A DNA stretch of 64,000 nt from Trachemys scripta elegans (GCF_013100865.1 NC_048306.1:31383090-31447089); one strand, 5' to 3'. Counted from the first letter of the stretch, positions 13,048 to 24,013 are shown. The notes: generated from the sequence alone by a model not told the origin. A program made the numbers and translations.

Positions 13048-14131
13048 TGCCAGAAGACAAAGGGCTTCCTGGTACCTAGTAGTGAGCTTCAGCTGGTCTG
13101 ACCAGCCCAGTGTCCTCCAACTCCCTGTTGTTATAAACTGTATCTAAGAGGTGTCAGGTAAGGGATCATATACAAACCAGTAACATACTGGTCCTGAAAT
13201 CACTGTGTGATATCTGTATAGCGTTTGTCTGAAGAGGTATAAATACGTGCTGGAATTACTTTCTTAAAGTGTGTTTGGCTAGCAACGCATAAGTCCAGTC
13301 TGCCCTAGAGAAATGAGTGTGTATTGAATTGTCTGACCTCCCTGGTCATCAGGCAGAGAAAACGAAGATAAACAAAGCTAACAAGATAAATAAAGCTATC
13401 AAGGAGGGGAGAAGACTGCATGGGGTCTGCACTCCAGAATGAAAGAGAAGCTTTTTCAGGGCTTACTTTTCAAAGAATACAGTTCAAGTGTTTCCTGGAC
13501 TATAAAAAGTATTTTTGGGGGGAGGAGAACCCCTATTTTTTCCTTCACCCGAGGAGACAAAAACAACAACAACAAAAAAACAAACAAACAAACCCCCGCC
13601 CCCACAACTCTGTGAAGGGTCTTGGCTAAAAAAAACTGGTCAGCCATAGTGGAAGAAAGACGGGTGAGAAACTTCTTTGAAAAAGGACTCTAATTTGTTA
13701 AATTAGATTAAAGTCTTAAACATATTTTTGGTTTGTTTGTAACCATTTCTATCTTTTTTCCTGATACTGGGTATAACAAACCTATGTCCATTTATTAATC
13801 AACAATTTATTTTTACTATAAACCAACTCAGTACATTGATTGAAATAGAGTGTTAACCCCAGTTAAGGTAATAAGCTGCTGTGCACCATCTCTTTAAAGT
13901 ATCTGCAAACTTGATAAGGTTTTGTGTTTGTTACTGTAAGAAGGAGCTGTGCACTGCAAAAAGATGTGTCTGAGGAACTTGGGAATTGGGGTTTACTGAT
14001 TGTTACCTGTTAGGCAAGGTCTGGACTGTCAGAGTCCTGAAGAGTTTGCTGGCTAGGCAAACAAGATGGTTGGTCAGGCAGCTGACACATAGGTAAGTAG
14101 CAGCAAAGCTCTCACTTGCTGAGGCTGACAT
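13048..14131 (+). repeat. LTR-like repeat, homologous to the copy at 57.2-58.9 kb
   Basis: Long collinear similarity to 57231-58929. Landmarks shared in order: cttcctggtacc...ctggtctg at the start, a gtctgccctag block (13299), ggtcatcaggca (13344), aagctatcaa...gggagaagac (13390), cttacttttcaaagaatac (13462), gactataaa (13498) and taac-ccagttaa (13853). The copy lacks roughly 600 bp of the other copy between its actataaa block and its 3' part; an A/C-rich stretch (13558-13605, with AAC and AAAC units) sits at the junction. Orientation follows the 57-kb copy. Both boundaries are approximate and no target duplication was found. Confidence 0.65.
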
Positions 14132-17100
14132 GGGTAACACACAGTAACTCAATTCCTGGAAGCCCGGCATATCTTCACAAGATTCTCAGGACACACTAAG
14201 GTACCGGTCACCAACTTCATCACTTCTCCTATATTAGGCTACAACGATTAATCCTAATCATGTATGATGCGGGCCAGTCCTAGTCATCATGGCTTTGGGA
14301 CTCTCTTTTCATACCACTAGCAGAAGGAGATTCCTGATATTCAGCCTACATTGGAAGCTTTTACTAGTAAACTGTTAGGGAACACTACTTTCAAATTTAA
14401 GCATTACCTGTATCCACAAAATTTCAAACAACAGATATTTATACCACTGATGACAGGTGGTGGCTGAACTGATAAAATACTGTACTATATCAACATATTG
14501 TACAAACCAAGCAAAAGAGAGGAAGTGGTGTTGCCAAGCATATGGTGCTCAGGAACTACTTATCCACAAAAATACTTTAAAAAGGAGCTAAACTTGCACA
14601 TTCCCCCTGTTGATCAATGAACCAAAGGCATATGGTCTCAGAAATGCAATAAAACAGACAAGTGCAAGGTATGTGGTTTAATTAGGCCTCGGCTGTATTA
14701 ATGTAACTAATCGGCAACAGCTCATACAGTACAGTACTGTTCCTTCCTTAATAATCCCAGGGTTGTGAAATGCTAATCCATGAGATGAGGCTGTGGTTAC
14801 AGGGACAGGATTTATACATCTTACTCTGAGTTCTACTAGCCAGCCCACCATCAAAGATGATGCTTCGCCCCTCAACTCCCCCTCTTGTAAGCTATATCCT
14901 TTCTCCCAAATCCAAGGGAGTGGGGATACCTTCAAAGGAGCCCCCTTTCCCCATGAGTCCAGACAAAGACAAAAATCCTGTGAGGATACAGAGGGTAAAA
15001 CCCAACAGATTGTTAAGCACAGAGTAATGGGCTATCCAGGTGAGTGATCAAGGGTGAGGCAAAACTTCAACGAGTTGATTGCTAGCACAAGAACAGAGAA
15101 AGGAGAGAGTGATCATTCTACCTCAAGTCTTAAAGAAAGTCACTTTAATCCAAAATTTCTGTCAATTGGTTAGAAAAGGATAGAGAAATGCCACACATCT
15201 ACTCCTATGTTAGTGGCTAAAGTTGAGATTCAGTAGGCCTTGCAGTATTGGGCTTATACTAATACCTAGGGTAAAGATGGATTCAAATTGGTATCTACCA
15301 CAGAAATCATTTCACCTACCTGTTAGTTGCTATTCCTTGTACACTATAATCTTTTAGCCTTTTCTCTTATGCTAATTTTTCACACACACCGAACAATAAA
15401 ATTGATGAAAGTTAATTAACAACAAAACCACTCTCACAATAGTAAAATAGTCTTGTCGCACTGCTAGATACCTCCCGTTAGAAAAAAACAAAGAGATTAA
15501 TAGTAAAGAAAAGTACACCATCCAGCATACCACTGTTAAAATATCTTCTGGACATATTGAAAATTCTGAAGACACTGGATTTTGGGGAAAATATTTTAAC
15601 TCAGTGTACCATATTTTCTACAATCACATATCTACACTGTCTTTTGCAGCTTCAGTGGTCAAGTGGCTACAGCTTTACTATACAAGGTGGCACAACCTTT
15701 TTTTCCTGTTACAATGTTTCTTATGAGCAATTTCTACAAAAAACAAGTTGTGTCAGTAATATGTTACTCCTTATTTCATTCCCTTTTTAATTTTACCCTT
15801 AGTGTCTGATGAGATATAGATCTGTAGTCAGAGTTTCTGAAACCTGACCTTTGATTAATTTGATTTACTAAAGTCTCAAAAGTGATAGTTCCTTTTTCAC
15901 CTTTGTTTTATATGGATGACATTTTCTCACTGAACATTAATCTTTCATTATATTGTCGCCCAGCTACCTTAGATATATTTTAAATATACTGAAATGGTAA
16001 GTTGTCATGAAATGAAAAGGGTTCAGGAAAAATTAGTCCTTGGTAAAGAATATTCAGTTGCACTTCTTTTGCCCAGTATCTTGTTAGGGTGGAAAGCATT
16101 GTATCAGGACTGTGAAACTTTTTCATAGCGTGTATCGCATTTTAATAAATAAAGTTATCTCATGGACCATTTAACTTCTCATTCATAACTCCCCCTATTT
16201 GTTATTGCATAGCTCCTCTGTGACCACTATAAACTACTGCTTATGTGGAAGAGTATATATTGTATTTTTGGTTTCTTTTATTCAAGTTAGTTGCTTGAAA
16301 CAAAAACAACCAGCACTATGTGACCAACCAACTCTCTGCAGCCTACCCAGTGGTCCATGGACCAAACTGGGAAACTGAGCTTTGTGATGGTGGTTAAGAC
16401 TTCTCTTTGTAGTTTTATAATTTGGTCATTGATATTTACTTTGATCTCTAACTTGGCATATAGTCTTAGCTTTGCAGAGAATTTGAAAAATAGAATGTGT
16501 GGGTTTTGTTAAGAAGAAATGTGTGGAAAGATTTTCACCATCAAATTGAACATTACTTTTTTGCCAGTTCCATGACAAGCAAAACACTGTTACTTCCATT
16601 AGCATGAAGTTTGTATAAGCCATTTGTTCAGGTTGCAACAGAATCACTGCTATATAGTTCAGCATTGGATCTCTGACTTTAGGGCATAGGTCATAAAATG
16701 CCATTGCTCTCAAGGTTATTGTATATTTGTAAAGGCTATTAAATTTGTTCAAATATTCTTATCACTAGTAGTCATCCTACAGTGGCAATATACTTTAGCA
16801 CAATGCACTAAAAGTCCATAATAGGGGCACTGTCAGTCTTCAGTGCACAATACAATTAAAATTGGGTTTAGAACTGTTTGGCTCAAAGACATTTGCACTG
16901 AAATATTTGTCTGAGTGCATAAACCTGTTTTTTACCATTGTGAGCCTGCATTACTTATCCCCTGGTTTCTAGTTTCATAGAAAGGATATATTGCAGCACT
17001 GTTATTTACCTTGTCTTCCTACAGGATTACTAATTCACTAGGTAAAGCTGTGATTTTCTGTTAAAATTGCCTCACCTCATCATCCCACAAAATGTAAGTC

Positions 17101-18444
17101 ACAACCATAGTCCAATTTATCTCCAGAATTGTGCATGTTATTCAAACTATTATTTAGAAAAGAGAATATTCTGAAATACTGGGATTATTTGAAATAAATT
17201 TCACATGACTTCATGGCTTTAGGAATTTTTCACATTTTAAAACAAAATATGCATAGGAAATCATAAAAATCTTAATAAAAATACACAAGAGAGCATAGTA
17301 GTTTCAATATGACTGAAGGCATTCTAGTTAAACCTATAGTATAAATATTTATAAGTAAATGAAACTACTGTTACTGCAACATCAAGTATGAGTAAGCAAG
17401 CAAAGAAGCACAAGTCTGGGAAATTCCAAAACGAACTGGCAACATTAATTTGGCCACAGCCTATATATTTTATGGCATAAGTGACTAACCAAGCGTAATC
17501 TACTAAAATGTATAGTTTACAAAAGAAAAAAAATAATAGAAAATGCTACATGTGTGCCAAGGGGATGACGGTGTTACCAAAGTAACCTTAACTTGGTGAT
17601 TTTATGAGTGCTTACTTCTTCTCCCCACCTTGATGTAGCAGGTGGGGGGTTTTGTTTTAAGGAGTCTCATGAAGACAATTTTAGTCTGGAAAGGGCTCTA
17701 TGAAATCTTGTTCTGCAATGCTGACCTGTGCTACACTATACTTCTGTATAACTTGGGAGAGAGTGAGTGGACAGGGCTGCCCTCAGTGAAATGACAACTT
17801 TAGAGTTTGTTACCATGTTATATTTTCTTTTTACTGACAAGCTTAAACTGCTAATCACAAAGGATATTGGCAAAGCACTCAAACTATATTTCAGTTTAAT
17901 TTGAGACTAGAGGGGTTCATCACAGATACAGAGAACAAGCTTTAAGAGTTTTGTGAGAGAAAAAATAAAAATGTAGTTTACTTGATGTGGTTATTTATAC
18001 TCAAGATTGCCACACAAATAACAGTTTTTGCCTTGAGGGGGTGGAAAGGGGTAACAATTTGTGACTCCAACAGAACGTTTCCTACTTTCGTCTTGGTTTC
18101 AGAAATAAGCTCAATTCCCTTCTAAAGCTGTCTGAAGGGAAATCCTATTTAGGACTCCTCAAGGTAGAAGCAAGGTGTTACAGACAGGATTAAGCATCCT
18201 TTCCTCAAAACCTAGCAGTATGGATGAGGAGCTGAGCAGGGTACAAGGGCAAGGAAAGGCTGCAGGAGCTAGGTACAGAAGGGTCTGTTGCCAGTAGAGT
18301 ACAGTCCTCTCAGAACCTGGAATAGAACTCAGGATTCTTGAGTCTCAGCATTCCTCTATAGTCACCAAATGTCTGAGAAACCCACTGGCAAAAAGTGTGT
18401 GCCTCATTTCACTTTAGTGTATGGTCCATGTAGTAGTAGTGGTA
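14132..18444. other. Anonymous AT-rich non-coding DNA (4.3 kb)
   Basis: No gene recognised. Around 16060-16380 the sequence has phrases (tcatggaccatttaac; gtggtccatggaccaaactgggaaact) suggestive of a decayed hAT element in reverse orientation, but no clean ends were found. 18300-18370 resembles the promoter half of a MIR-like SINE in antisense. The 108-codon minus-strand frame at 16426-16752 is unrecognised and probably chance. Confidence 0.5.
18300..18370 (-). repeat. MIR-like SINE fragment
   Basis: The stretch ggaatagaactcaggattc, followed by tctcagcattcctctatag, matches the antisense of the tRNA-derived head of MIR elements (B-box region, then A-box region). Short and diverged. Confidence 0.45.
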
Positions 18445-18581
18445 GATTGTCATCTTCTAACATCTCCGTCATTTACTATGTTTAAATCAAGATTGGATAT
18501 TTTCCTAAAAGATCTGCTTTAGGAATTATTTTGGGGGAAGTTCTATGGCCAGTGTTATTACAGGAGGTCAGACTAGATGAT

Positions 18582-19510
18582 TCATAGATTCATAGATTCA
18601 TAGATTATAGGACTGGAAGGGACCTCGAGAGGTCATCGAGTCCAGTCCCCTGCCCGCATGGCAGGACCAAATACTGTCTAGACCATCCCTGATAGACATT
18701 TATCTAACCTACTCTTAAATATCTCCAGAGATGGAGATTCCACAACCTCCCTAGGCAATTTATTCCAGTGTTTAACCACCCTGACAGTTAGGAACTTTTT
18801 CCTAATGTCCAACCTAGACCTCCCTTGCTGCAGTTTAAACCCATTGTTTCTGGTTCTATCCTTAGAGGCTAAGGTGAACAAGTTCTCTCCCTCCTCCTTA
18901 TGACACCCTTTTAGATACCTGAAAACTGCTATCATGTCCCCTCTCAGTCTTCTCTTTTCCAAACTAAACAAACCCAGTTCTTTCAGCCTTCCTTCATAGG
19001 TCATGTTCTCAAGACCTTTAATCATTCTTGTTGCTCTTCTTTGGACCCTTTCCAATTTCTCGACATCTTTTTTAAAATGCGGCGCGCAGAACTGGACACA
19101 ATACTCCAGCTGAGGCCTAACCAGAGCAGAGTAGAGCGGAAGAATGACTTCTCGTGTCTTGCTCACAACACACCTGTTAATGCATCCCAGAATCATGTTT
19201 GCTTTTTTTGCAACAGCATCACACTGTTGACTCATATTTAGCTTGTGGTCCACTATAACCCCTAGATCCCTTTCTGCCGTACTCCTTCCTAGACAGTCTT
19301 TTCCCATTCTGTATGTGTGAAATTGATTTTTCCTTCCTAAGTGGAGCACTTTGCATTTGTCTTTGTTAAACTTCATCCTGTTTACCTCAGCCCATTTCTC
19401 CAATTTGTCCAGATCATTTTGAATTATGACCCTGTCCTCCAAAGTAGTTGCAATCCCTCCCAGTTTGGTATCATCCGCAAACTTAATAAGCGTACTTTCT
19501 ATGCCAATAT
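18582..19510 (-). mobile_element. Younger CR1 LINE, 5'-truncated, inserted in an older CR1
   Basis: A 929-bp minus-strand CR1. Its 3' tail is a tandem octamer (ATGAATCT units, plus strand tcatagat repeated three times at 18582-18605). The 3' UTR contains the CR1 phrase seen on + as ggactggaagggacctcgag. ORF2 ends at 18678. The 5' end is truncated within the reverse transcriptase, just upstream of its FADD box. The absence of a clear target duplication is common for CR1. Confidence 0.93.
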
Positions 19511-19541
19511 CATAATGGTCCCTTCTGGCCTTGGCTTCCAT
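18678..19541 (-). CDS. CR1 ORF2 C-terminal fragment (reverse transcriptase motif C onward), uninterrupted
   Basis: A 287-codon open frame. Residues 1-10 come from antisense of the older CR1 flank, so the ATG is accidental; from residue 11 it is CR1 ORF2. It opens at the RT motif-C region with FADDTKLGG (FADD at residues 21-24, whose two aspartates bind catalytic metal in intact RTs), then the thumb/connection region (NRMKFNKDKCKVLHLGR) and the conserved CR1 C-terminal domain (LPLYSALVRPQLEYC; YEGRLKELGLFSLEKRR; KHWNKLPREVV; ending FKSRLDKCLSGMV). The endonuclease domain and RT motifs 0-B are absent, so it cannot reverse transcribe. No stop or frameshift has accumulated, so the insertion looks recent on the scale of this window. 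There is no sign that it is expressed. Confidence 0.9.
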   Translation of the reverse strand: MEAKARRDHYDIGIESTLIKFADDTKLGGIATTLEDRVIIQNDLDKLEKWAEVNRMKFNKDKCKVLHLGRKNQFHTYRMGKDCLGRSTAERDLGVIVDHKLNMSQQCDAVAKKANMILGCINRCVVSKTREVILPLYSALVRPQLEYCVQFCAPHFKKDVEKLERVQRRATRMIKGLENMTYEGRLKELGLFSLEKRRLRGDMIAVFRYLKGCHKEEGENLFTLASKDRTRNNGFKLQQGRSRLDIRKKFLTVRVVKHWNKLPREVVESPSLEIFKSRLDKCLSGMV

Positions 19542-19754
19542 AGCTTCCCATTTTTAATGGCTCATTCTTCATATTGTATTAACAAGCGACCATTGCAATA
19601 GTATAACAGAATGAACATGGAGGTTCACTAAGTTTCCCTCCCAAGTTTCCCCAGGTTGTTTCACTGGGAGAAGGAAGCATGGTTTGATTTGCCAACCCAC
19701 TGGTTCATGTCCCAGAAGGCATGGTTCTTAGGGGTTTGGTGAATTGCCTCCTAA

Positions 19755-19789
19755 GTGTATGTCTACACTACGAAATTAGGTCAAACTTA
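19755..19789 (+). repeat. Harbinger left terminal inverted repeat
   Basis: About 28 of 35 positions match the complement of 24014-24048; the mismatches cluster in the first six bases and at a few internal sites. Preceded by TAA at 19752-19754. Confidence 0.88.
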
Positions 19790-20128
19790 TAGAAGTCGGG
19801 TTTTTAGAAATCATTTTTATACTGTCAATTGTGTGTGTCCACACACAAAATGGTCTAGTGCATTAAGTCGGCAGACTGCATCCACAGTACCGAGGCTAGT
19901 GTAGACTTCCGGAGCATTGCACTGTGGGTAGCTATCCCACAGTTCCCGCAGTCTCCGCCGCCCATTGGAATTCTGGGTTGAGATCGCAATGCCTGATGGG
20001 GCAAAAACAGTTGCGGGTGATTCTGGCTACATGTCATCAGGCCCCCACTTTCTCCCTCTCTCCATTAAAGCAATGGCAGACAATCGTTTCACTCCTTTTT
20101 TCAGCCCAGACGCCATAGCACTGGGATC

Positions 20129-21424
20129 ATGGAGCCTGCTCAGATCACCGCAGCAATTATGAGCACTATAAGCACCATGCGCATTATCCTGGAGTATATG
20201 CAGAACCAGAACCTGCCAAAGCAAAACCAGGCGAGGAGGTGACGGCAGTGCGGTGACGAGAGTAATGAGGACATAGATATGGACATAGACTTCTCACAAA
20301 GTACGGGCCCCAGCAATGTGCACATCATGGTATTAATGGGGCAGTTTCATGCCATGGAATGCCGATTCTGGGCCCCGGAAACAAGCACAGACTGGTGGAA
20401 TCATATAGTGTTGCGGGTCTGGGATGATTCCCAGTGGCTGCAAAACTTTCGCATGCGTAAGGGCACTTTCCTGGAACTTTGTGACTTGCTTTCCCCTGCC
20501 CTGAAGTGCCAGAATACCAAGATGAGAGCAGCCCTCACAGTTCACAAGCGAGTGGCGATAGCCCTGTGGAAGCTTGCAACGCTAGACAGCTACCGGTCAG
20601 TCGGGCATCAATTTGGAGTGGGTAAATCTACTGTGGGGGCTGCTGTGATCCAAATAGCCAACACAATCAAAGAGCTCCTGATAACAAGGGTAGTGACTCT
20701 GGGAAATGTGCAGGTCATAGTGGATGGCTTTGCTGCAATGGGATTCCCTAACTTTGGTGGGGCGATAGACGGAACCCATATCTCTATCTTGGCACCGGAG
20801 CACCAAGGCAATGAGTACATAAAGCAAAAGGGGTACTTTTCAATACTGCTGCAAGCACTGGTGGATCACAAGGGACATTTCACCAACATCAATGTGGGAT
20901 GGCTGGGAAAGGTACATGACGCTTGCATCTTCAGGAACTCTGGTCTGTTTCAAAAGCTGCAGTAAGGGACTTTCTTCCCAGACCAGAAAATAACCGTTGG
21001 GGATGTTGAAATGCCTATAGTTATCCCTGGGGACCCAGCCTACCCCTTAATGCCATGGCTCATGAAGCCGTACACAGGCAGCCTGGACAGTAGTCAGGAG
21101 CTGTTCAACTATAGGCTGAGCAAGTGCAGAATGGTGGTAGAATGTGCATTTGGACATTTAAAAGCGCGCTGGCACAGTTTACTGACTTGGATAGACCTCA
21201 GCGAAACCAATATTCCCATTGTTATTACTGCTTGCTGTGCTCTCCACAATACCTGAGAGAATAAGGGGGAGACATTTATGGCGGGGTGGGAGGTTGAGGC
21301 AAATCACCTGGCCGCTGATTACGCACAGCCAGACACCAGGGCAGTTAGAAGAGCACAGCAGGGTGTGGTGCGCATCAGAGAAGCTTTGAAAACCAGTTTC
21401 ATGACTGGCCAGGCTACGGTGTGA
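20129..21424 (+). pseudogene. HARBI1-type Harbinger DDE transposase, inactivated by three in-frame stops
   Basis: A single reading frame runs from ATG 20129 (MEPAQITAAIM) to TGA 21422-21424, 432 codons including the final stop, with no frameshift but internal stops at 20240 (TGA), 20963 (TAA) and 21254 (TGA). The TGA at 20240 falls in an arginine-rich stretch and could be CpG decay of CGA. Domains: N-terminal region with the RMRKGTFLELCDLL segment (codons about 108-122), a helix-turn-helix-like FGVGKSTVGAAV (162-173), then the DDE_Tnp_4 catalytic core with D214 in AIDGTHI, D264 in KVHDACIF and E338 in VECAFGHLKARW. All three acidic catalytic residues are kept. The enzyme would cut and paste the element in the nucleus, helped by the Myb-like partner encoded on the other strand. 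The length is close to other HARBI1-like proteins (about 350-430 residues). Confidence 0.92.
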
Positions 21425-21529
21425 AAGTTCTGTTTGTTTCTCCTTGATGACCCCCCCCCCTTGGTTCACTCTACTTCCCTGTTAGCTAGCCACCCTCCCC
21501 TCCCCTCTTCAATCACCACTTGCAGAGGC

Positions 21530-21535
21530 AATAAA
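21530..21535 (+). terminator. Poly(A) signal of the transposase gene
   Basis: AATAAA 106 bp after the transposase's final stop, in the short gap between the two convergent genes. Confidence 0.6.
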
Positions 21536-21563
21536 GTCATTGTTACTTCACATTCATGCATTC

Positions 21564-21569
21564 TTTATT
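21564..21569 (-). terminator. Poly(A) signal of the Myb-like gene
   Basis: AATAAA on the minus strand, about 127 bp downstream of the Myb-like stop codon and only 28 bp from the opposing plus-strand signal, so the two transcripts are expected to overlap at their 3' ends. Confidence 0.6.
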
Positions 21570-21695
21570 AATTCGTCACACAAACAGGGGGTAACTGCCA
21601 AGGTAGACCGGGAGGGGTTGGGGAGGAGGGACGCACCAGGTGGGATGGGGGAGGAGGGAAGGATAAGGACACACTGCACTTTAAAACTTTAAAAC

Positions 21696-23694
21696 TTATT
21701 GAAGGCCAACCTTCTGTTGCTTGGGCAATCCTCTGGGGTGGAGTGGCTGGGAGGCCAGAGGCCCACCCCACTGCGTTCTTGGGCGTCTGGGTGAGGAGGC
21801 TATGGAACTTGGGGAAGAGGGCTGTTGGTTACACTGGGGCTGTAGCGGCGGTCTGTGCTCCTGCTGCCTTTCCTGCAGCTCAACCATACACTGGAACATA
21901 TCATTTTGATGCTCCAGCAGCTGGAGCTTCGACTCTTGCCTTCTGTCAGCAAGCTGATGCCACCTACCCTCTTCAGCCCGCCACTTACTCTCTTCAGCCC
22001 GCCACCACTCCTCATGTTCATATTGTGCTTTCCTGCACTCTGACATTTTCTGCCTCCACAAATTCTGCTGTGCTCTGTCAGTGTGGGAGGACAGCAGGAG
22101 CTCTGAGAACATGTCATCCCGAGTGCATTTTTTTCGCCTTCTAATCTTCGCTAGCCTCTGCAAAGGAGAAACATTTGCAGCTGGTGGGGGAAAAGGGAGA
22201 TTGGTAGTTAAAAAGACACATTTTAGAGAACAATAGGATCACTCTTTCCCGTTAAACCTTGTTGTTCACATTACACAGCATATGTGCTTTCGTTACAAGG
22301 TCGCATTTTGCCTCTTATATTGAGGGCCTGCCGGTTTGGTGTGAGAGATCACTCACGCAGTGCCAGGCAACAGAATTTGGCTTGCAGGCAGCCATAGTAA
22401 GCCACAGTCTTTTGGCTTCTTTAACCTTCATAACATGTGGGAATGGTTTCAAACAGCAGCGCCCTCATTTCCCATACCACGCAGCCATTGGGTTGGCCAT
22501 TTAAAATGGGTTGGCAATTTAAAAGGAGGGGCTGTGGTTTGTGGGTTAGCGTGCAGCACAAACCCGAATAACCCCCCCACACACACGCAATTCTCTGGGA
22601 TGATCACTTCACCCCTCCCTCCACCACGTGGCTAACAGCAGGGAACATTTCTGTTCAGCCACAGCCAAACAGCCGAGTAGGAACGGGCACTTCTGAATGT
22701 CCCCTTAATAAAAGCACCCTATTTCAACCAGGTGACCATGAATGATATCACTCTCCTGAGGATAACACAGAGAGATAAGGAACGGATGTGGTTTGAATGC
22801 AACAAACACTGGGACCATACACTGCCATGCTTTGTTATGCAATAATTCCAGACTACATGCTACTGGTCTGGCGTGATAAAGTGTCCTACCATGGCAGACG
22901 GAATGAGGCCGCCCTCCCCAGAAACCTTTTGCAAAGGCTTTGAGAGTACATCCAGGAGAGCTTTATGGAGATGTCCCTGGAGGATTTCCACTCCATCTCC
23001 ATACACGTTAACAGACTTTTCTAGTAGCTGTACTGGCCATGAATGCCAGGGCAAATTAATCATTAAACACGCTTGCTTTTAAACCATGTGTAATATTTAC
23101 AAAGGTACACTCACCAGAGGTCTCTTGTCCGCCCTCAGGGTCCAGGAGCATGCCTTGGGCGGGTTTAGGGTTTACTAGCTCCAGGTCCAGGGTGAAAAAC
23201 ATATCTTGGCTGTTGGGGAAACTGGTTTCTCTGCTTCCTTGCTGTGAGCTATCTTCAAGCTCCTCATAATTGTCTTCCTCGTTCCCAAAATCTGCATCCG
23301 TGTTGCGTGATAGTCCATTGATGGAGTCAAAGCACAGGTTTGGGGTAGTGGTGGCTGCACCCCCTAGCATGGAATGCAGCTCAGCGTAGAAGCGGCATGT
23401 CTGCAGCTCTGCCCCAAATCTTCCGTTTGCCTCTATGGTTTTGTGGTAGGCTTGCCTTAGCTCCTTAATTTTCACATGGCAGTGCTGTGCATCCCTGTTA
23501 TGGTCTCTGTCCTTCATGCCCTTTGAGACTTTTTCTAATGTTTTGGCATTTCGTTTACTGGAACGGAGTTCAGCTAGCATGGATTCGACTCCCCATAGGA
23601 CGAGCAGATCCCGTACCTCCCGTTCGGTCCATGCTGGAGCTCTTTTGTGATCCTGGGACTCCATCATGGTCACTTCTGCTAATGAGATCTGCAC
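21696..23694 (-). CDS. Myb/SANT-like DNA-binding protein of the Harbinger element (two exons)
   Basis: Two minus-strand exons join in frame. Exon 1 codes from 23694 (or the preferred MESQ start at 23664) to 23115 and is followed by a gtgagt donor (GT at 23114-23113). Exon 2 runs 22180-21696 after a pyrimidine-rich tract ending in AG at 22182-22181. The intron is 934 bp and phase 1. The product is 344 residues from 23664 or 354 from 23694, with no stop. Exon 1 begins with a Myb/SANT-like (MADF-type) trihelix: PAWTEREVRDLL, then LRSSKRNAKTLEKVSKGM, then CHVKIKELRQAY and CRFYAELHSML. An acidic linker follows (GNEEDNYEELED). Exon 2 has a basic patch IRRRKKCTRDDMF, a charged, W/E-rich coiled-coil segment (EEWWRAEESKWRAEEGRW) and a proline/serine-rich tail. 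In Harbinger transposons the Myb-like protein binds the terminal repeats and brings the transposase into the nucleus. Another frame near the 3' end (stop near 21686) suggests a late 1-bp shift changed the last dozen residues; that point is inference. Confidence 0.85.
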
Positions 23695-24013
23695 TCACCT
23701 GCAACTTGCCATGTTGGCCAAACAAGAAATGAGATTCAAAAGTTTGTGGGCCTTTTCCTGTCTACCTGGCCAGTGCATCTGAGTTGAGAGAGGTGTCCAG
23801 AGTGGCCACAATGGAGCACTCTGGGATAGCTCCCGGAGACCAATACCATTGAATTCCGTCCACACTACCCCAAATTCGACCTGGCAAGGCCGATTTCAGA
23901 GCTAATCCTTTCATCGGAGGTGGAGTAAAGAAATCGATTTAAAGAGCCCTTTAAGTCGAAAAAAAGGGCTTCGTCGTGTCGACGCGTCCAGGCTTAAATC
24001 AAGGTAATGCTGC

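Larger units (their letters stand above)
18445..19548 (+). mobile_element. Older CR1 LINE 3' end, interrupted by a younger CR1
   Basis: The 3' end of a CR1 reads on + from about 18445 to 18581: tttaaatcaagattggat, then ttttgggggaagttctatgg, then ggaggtcagactagatgat. It resumes at 19511 with cataatggtcccttctggcc. Joining 18581 to 19511 restores the usual CR1 3' phrase, with the missing 929 bp being a second CR1 in the opposite orientation. The old copy is 5'-truncated and has no open frame left. Confidence 0.85.

Noticed and set aside
16060..16380. Decayed hAT-like sequence with tggtccatggacca phrases
   Set aside because: No terminal repeats or target duplication could be found.
19041..19601. 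Plus-strand frames inside the CR1 at 18.6-19.5 kb
   Set aside because: Shadows of the minus-strand CR1 ORF2.
20333..20827. Minus-strand frames opposite the transposase
   Set aside because: Shadows of the transposase coding strand with no domain of their own.
21721..22144. 133-codon and other plus-strand frames opposite Myb-like exon 2
   Set aside because: Antisense shadows of the repetitive W/E-rich exon.
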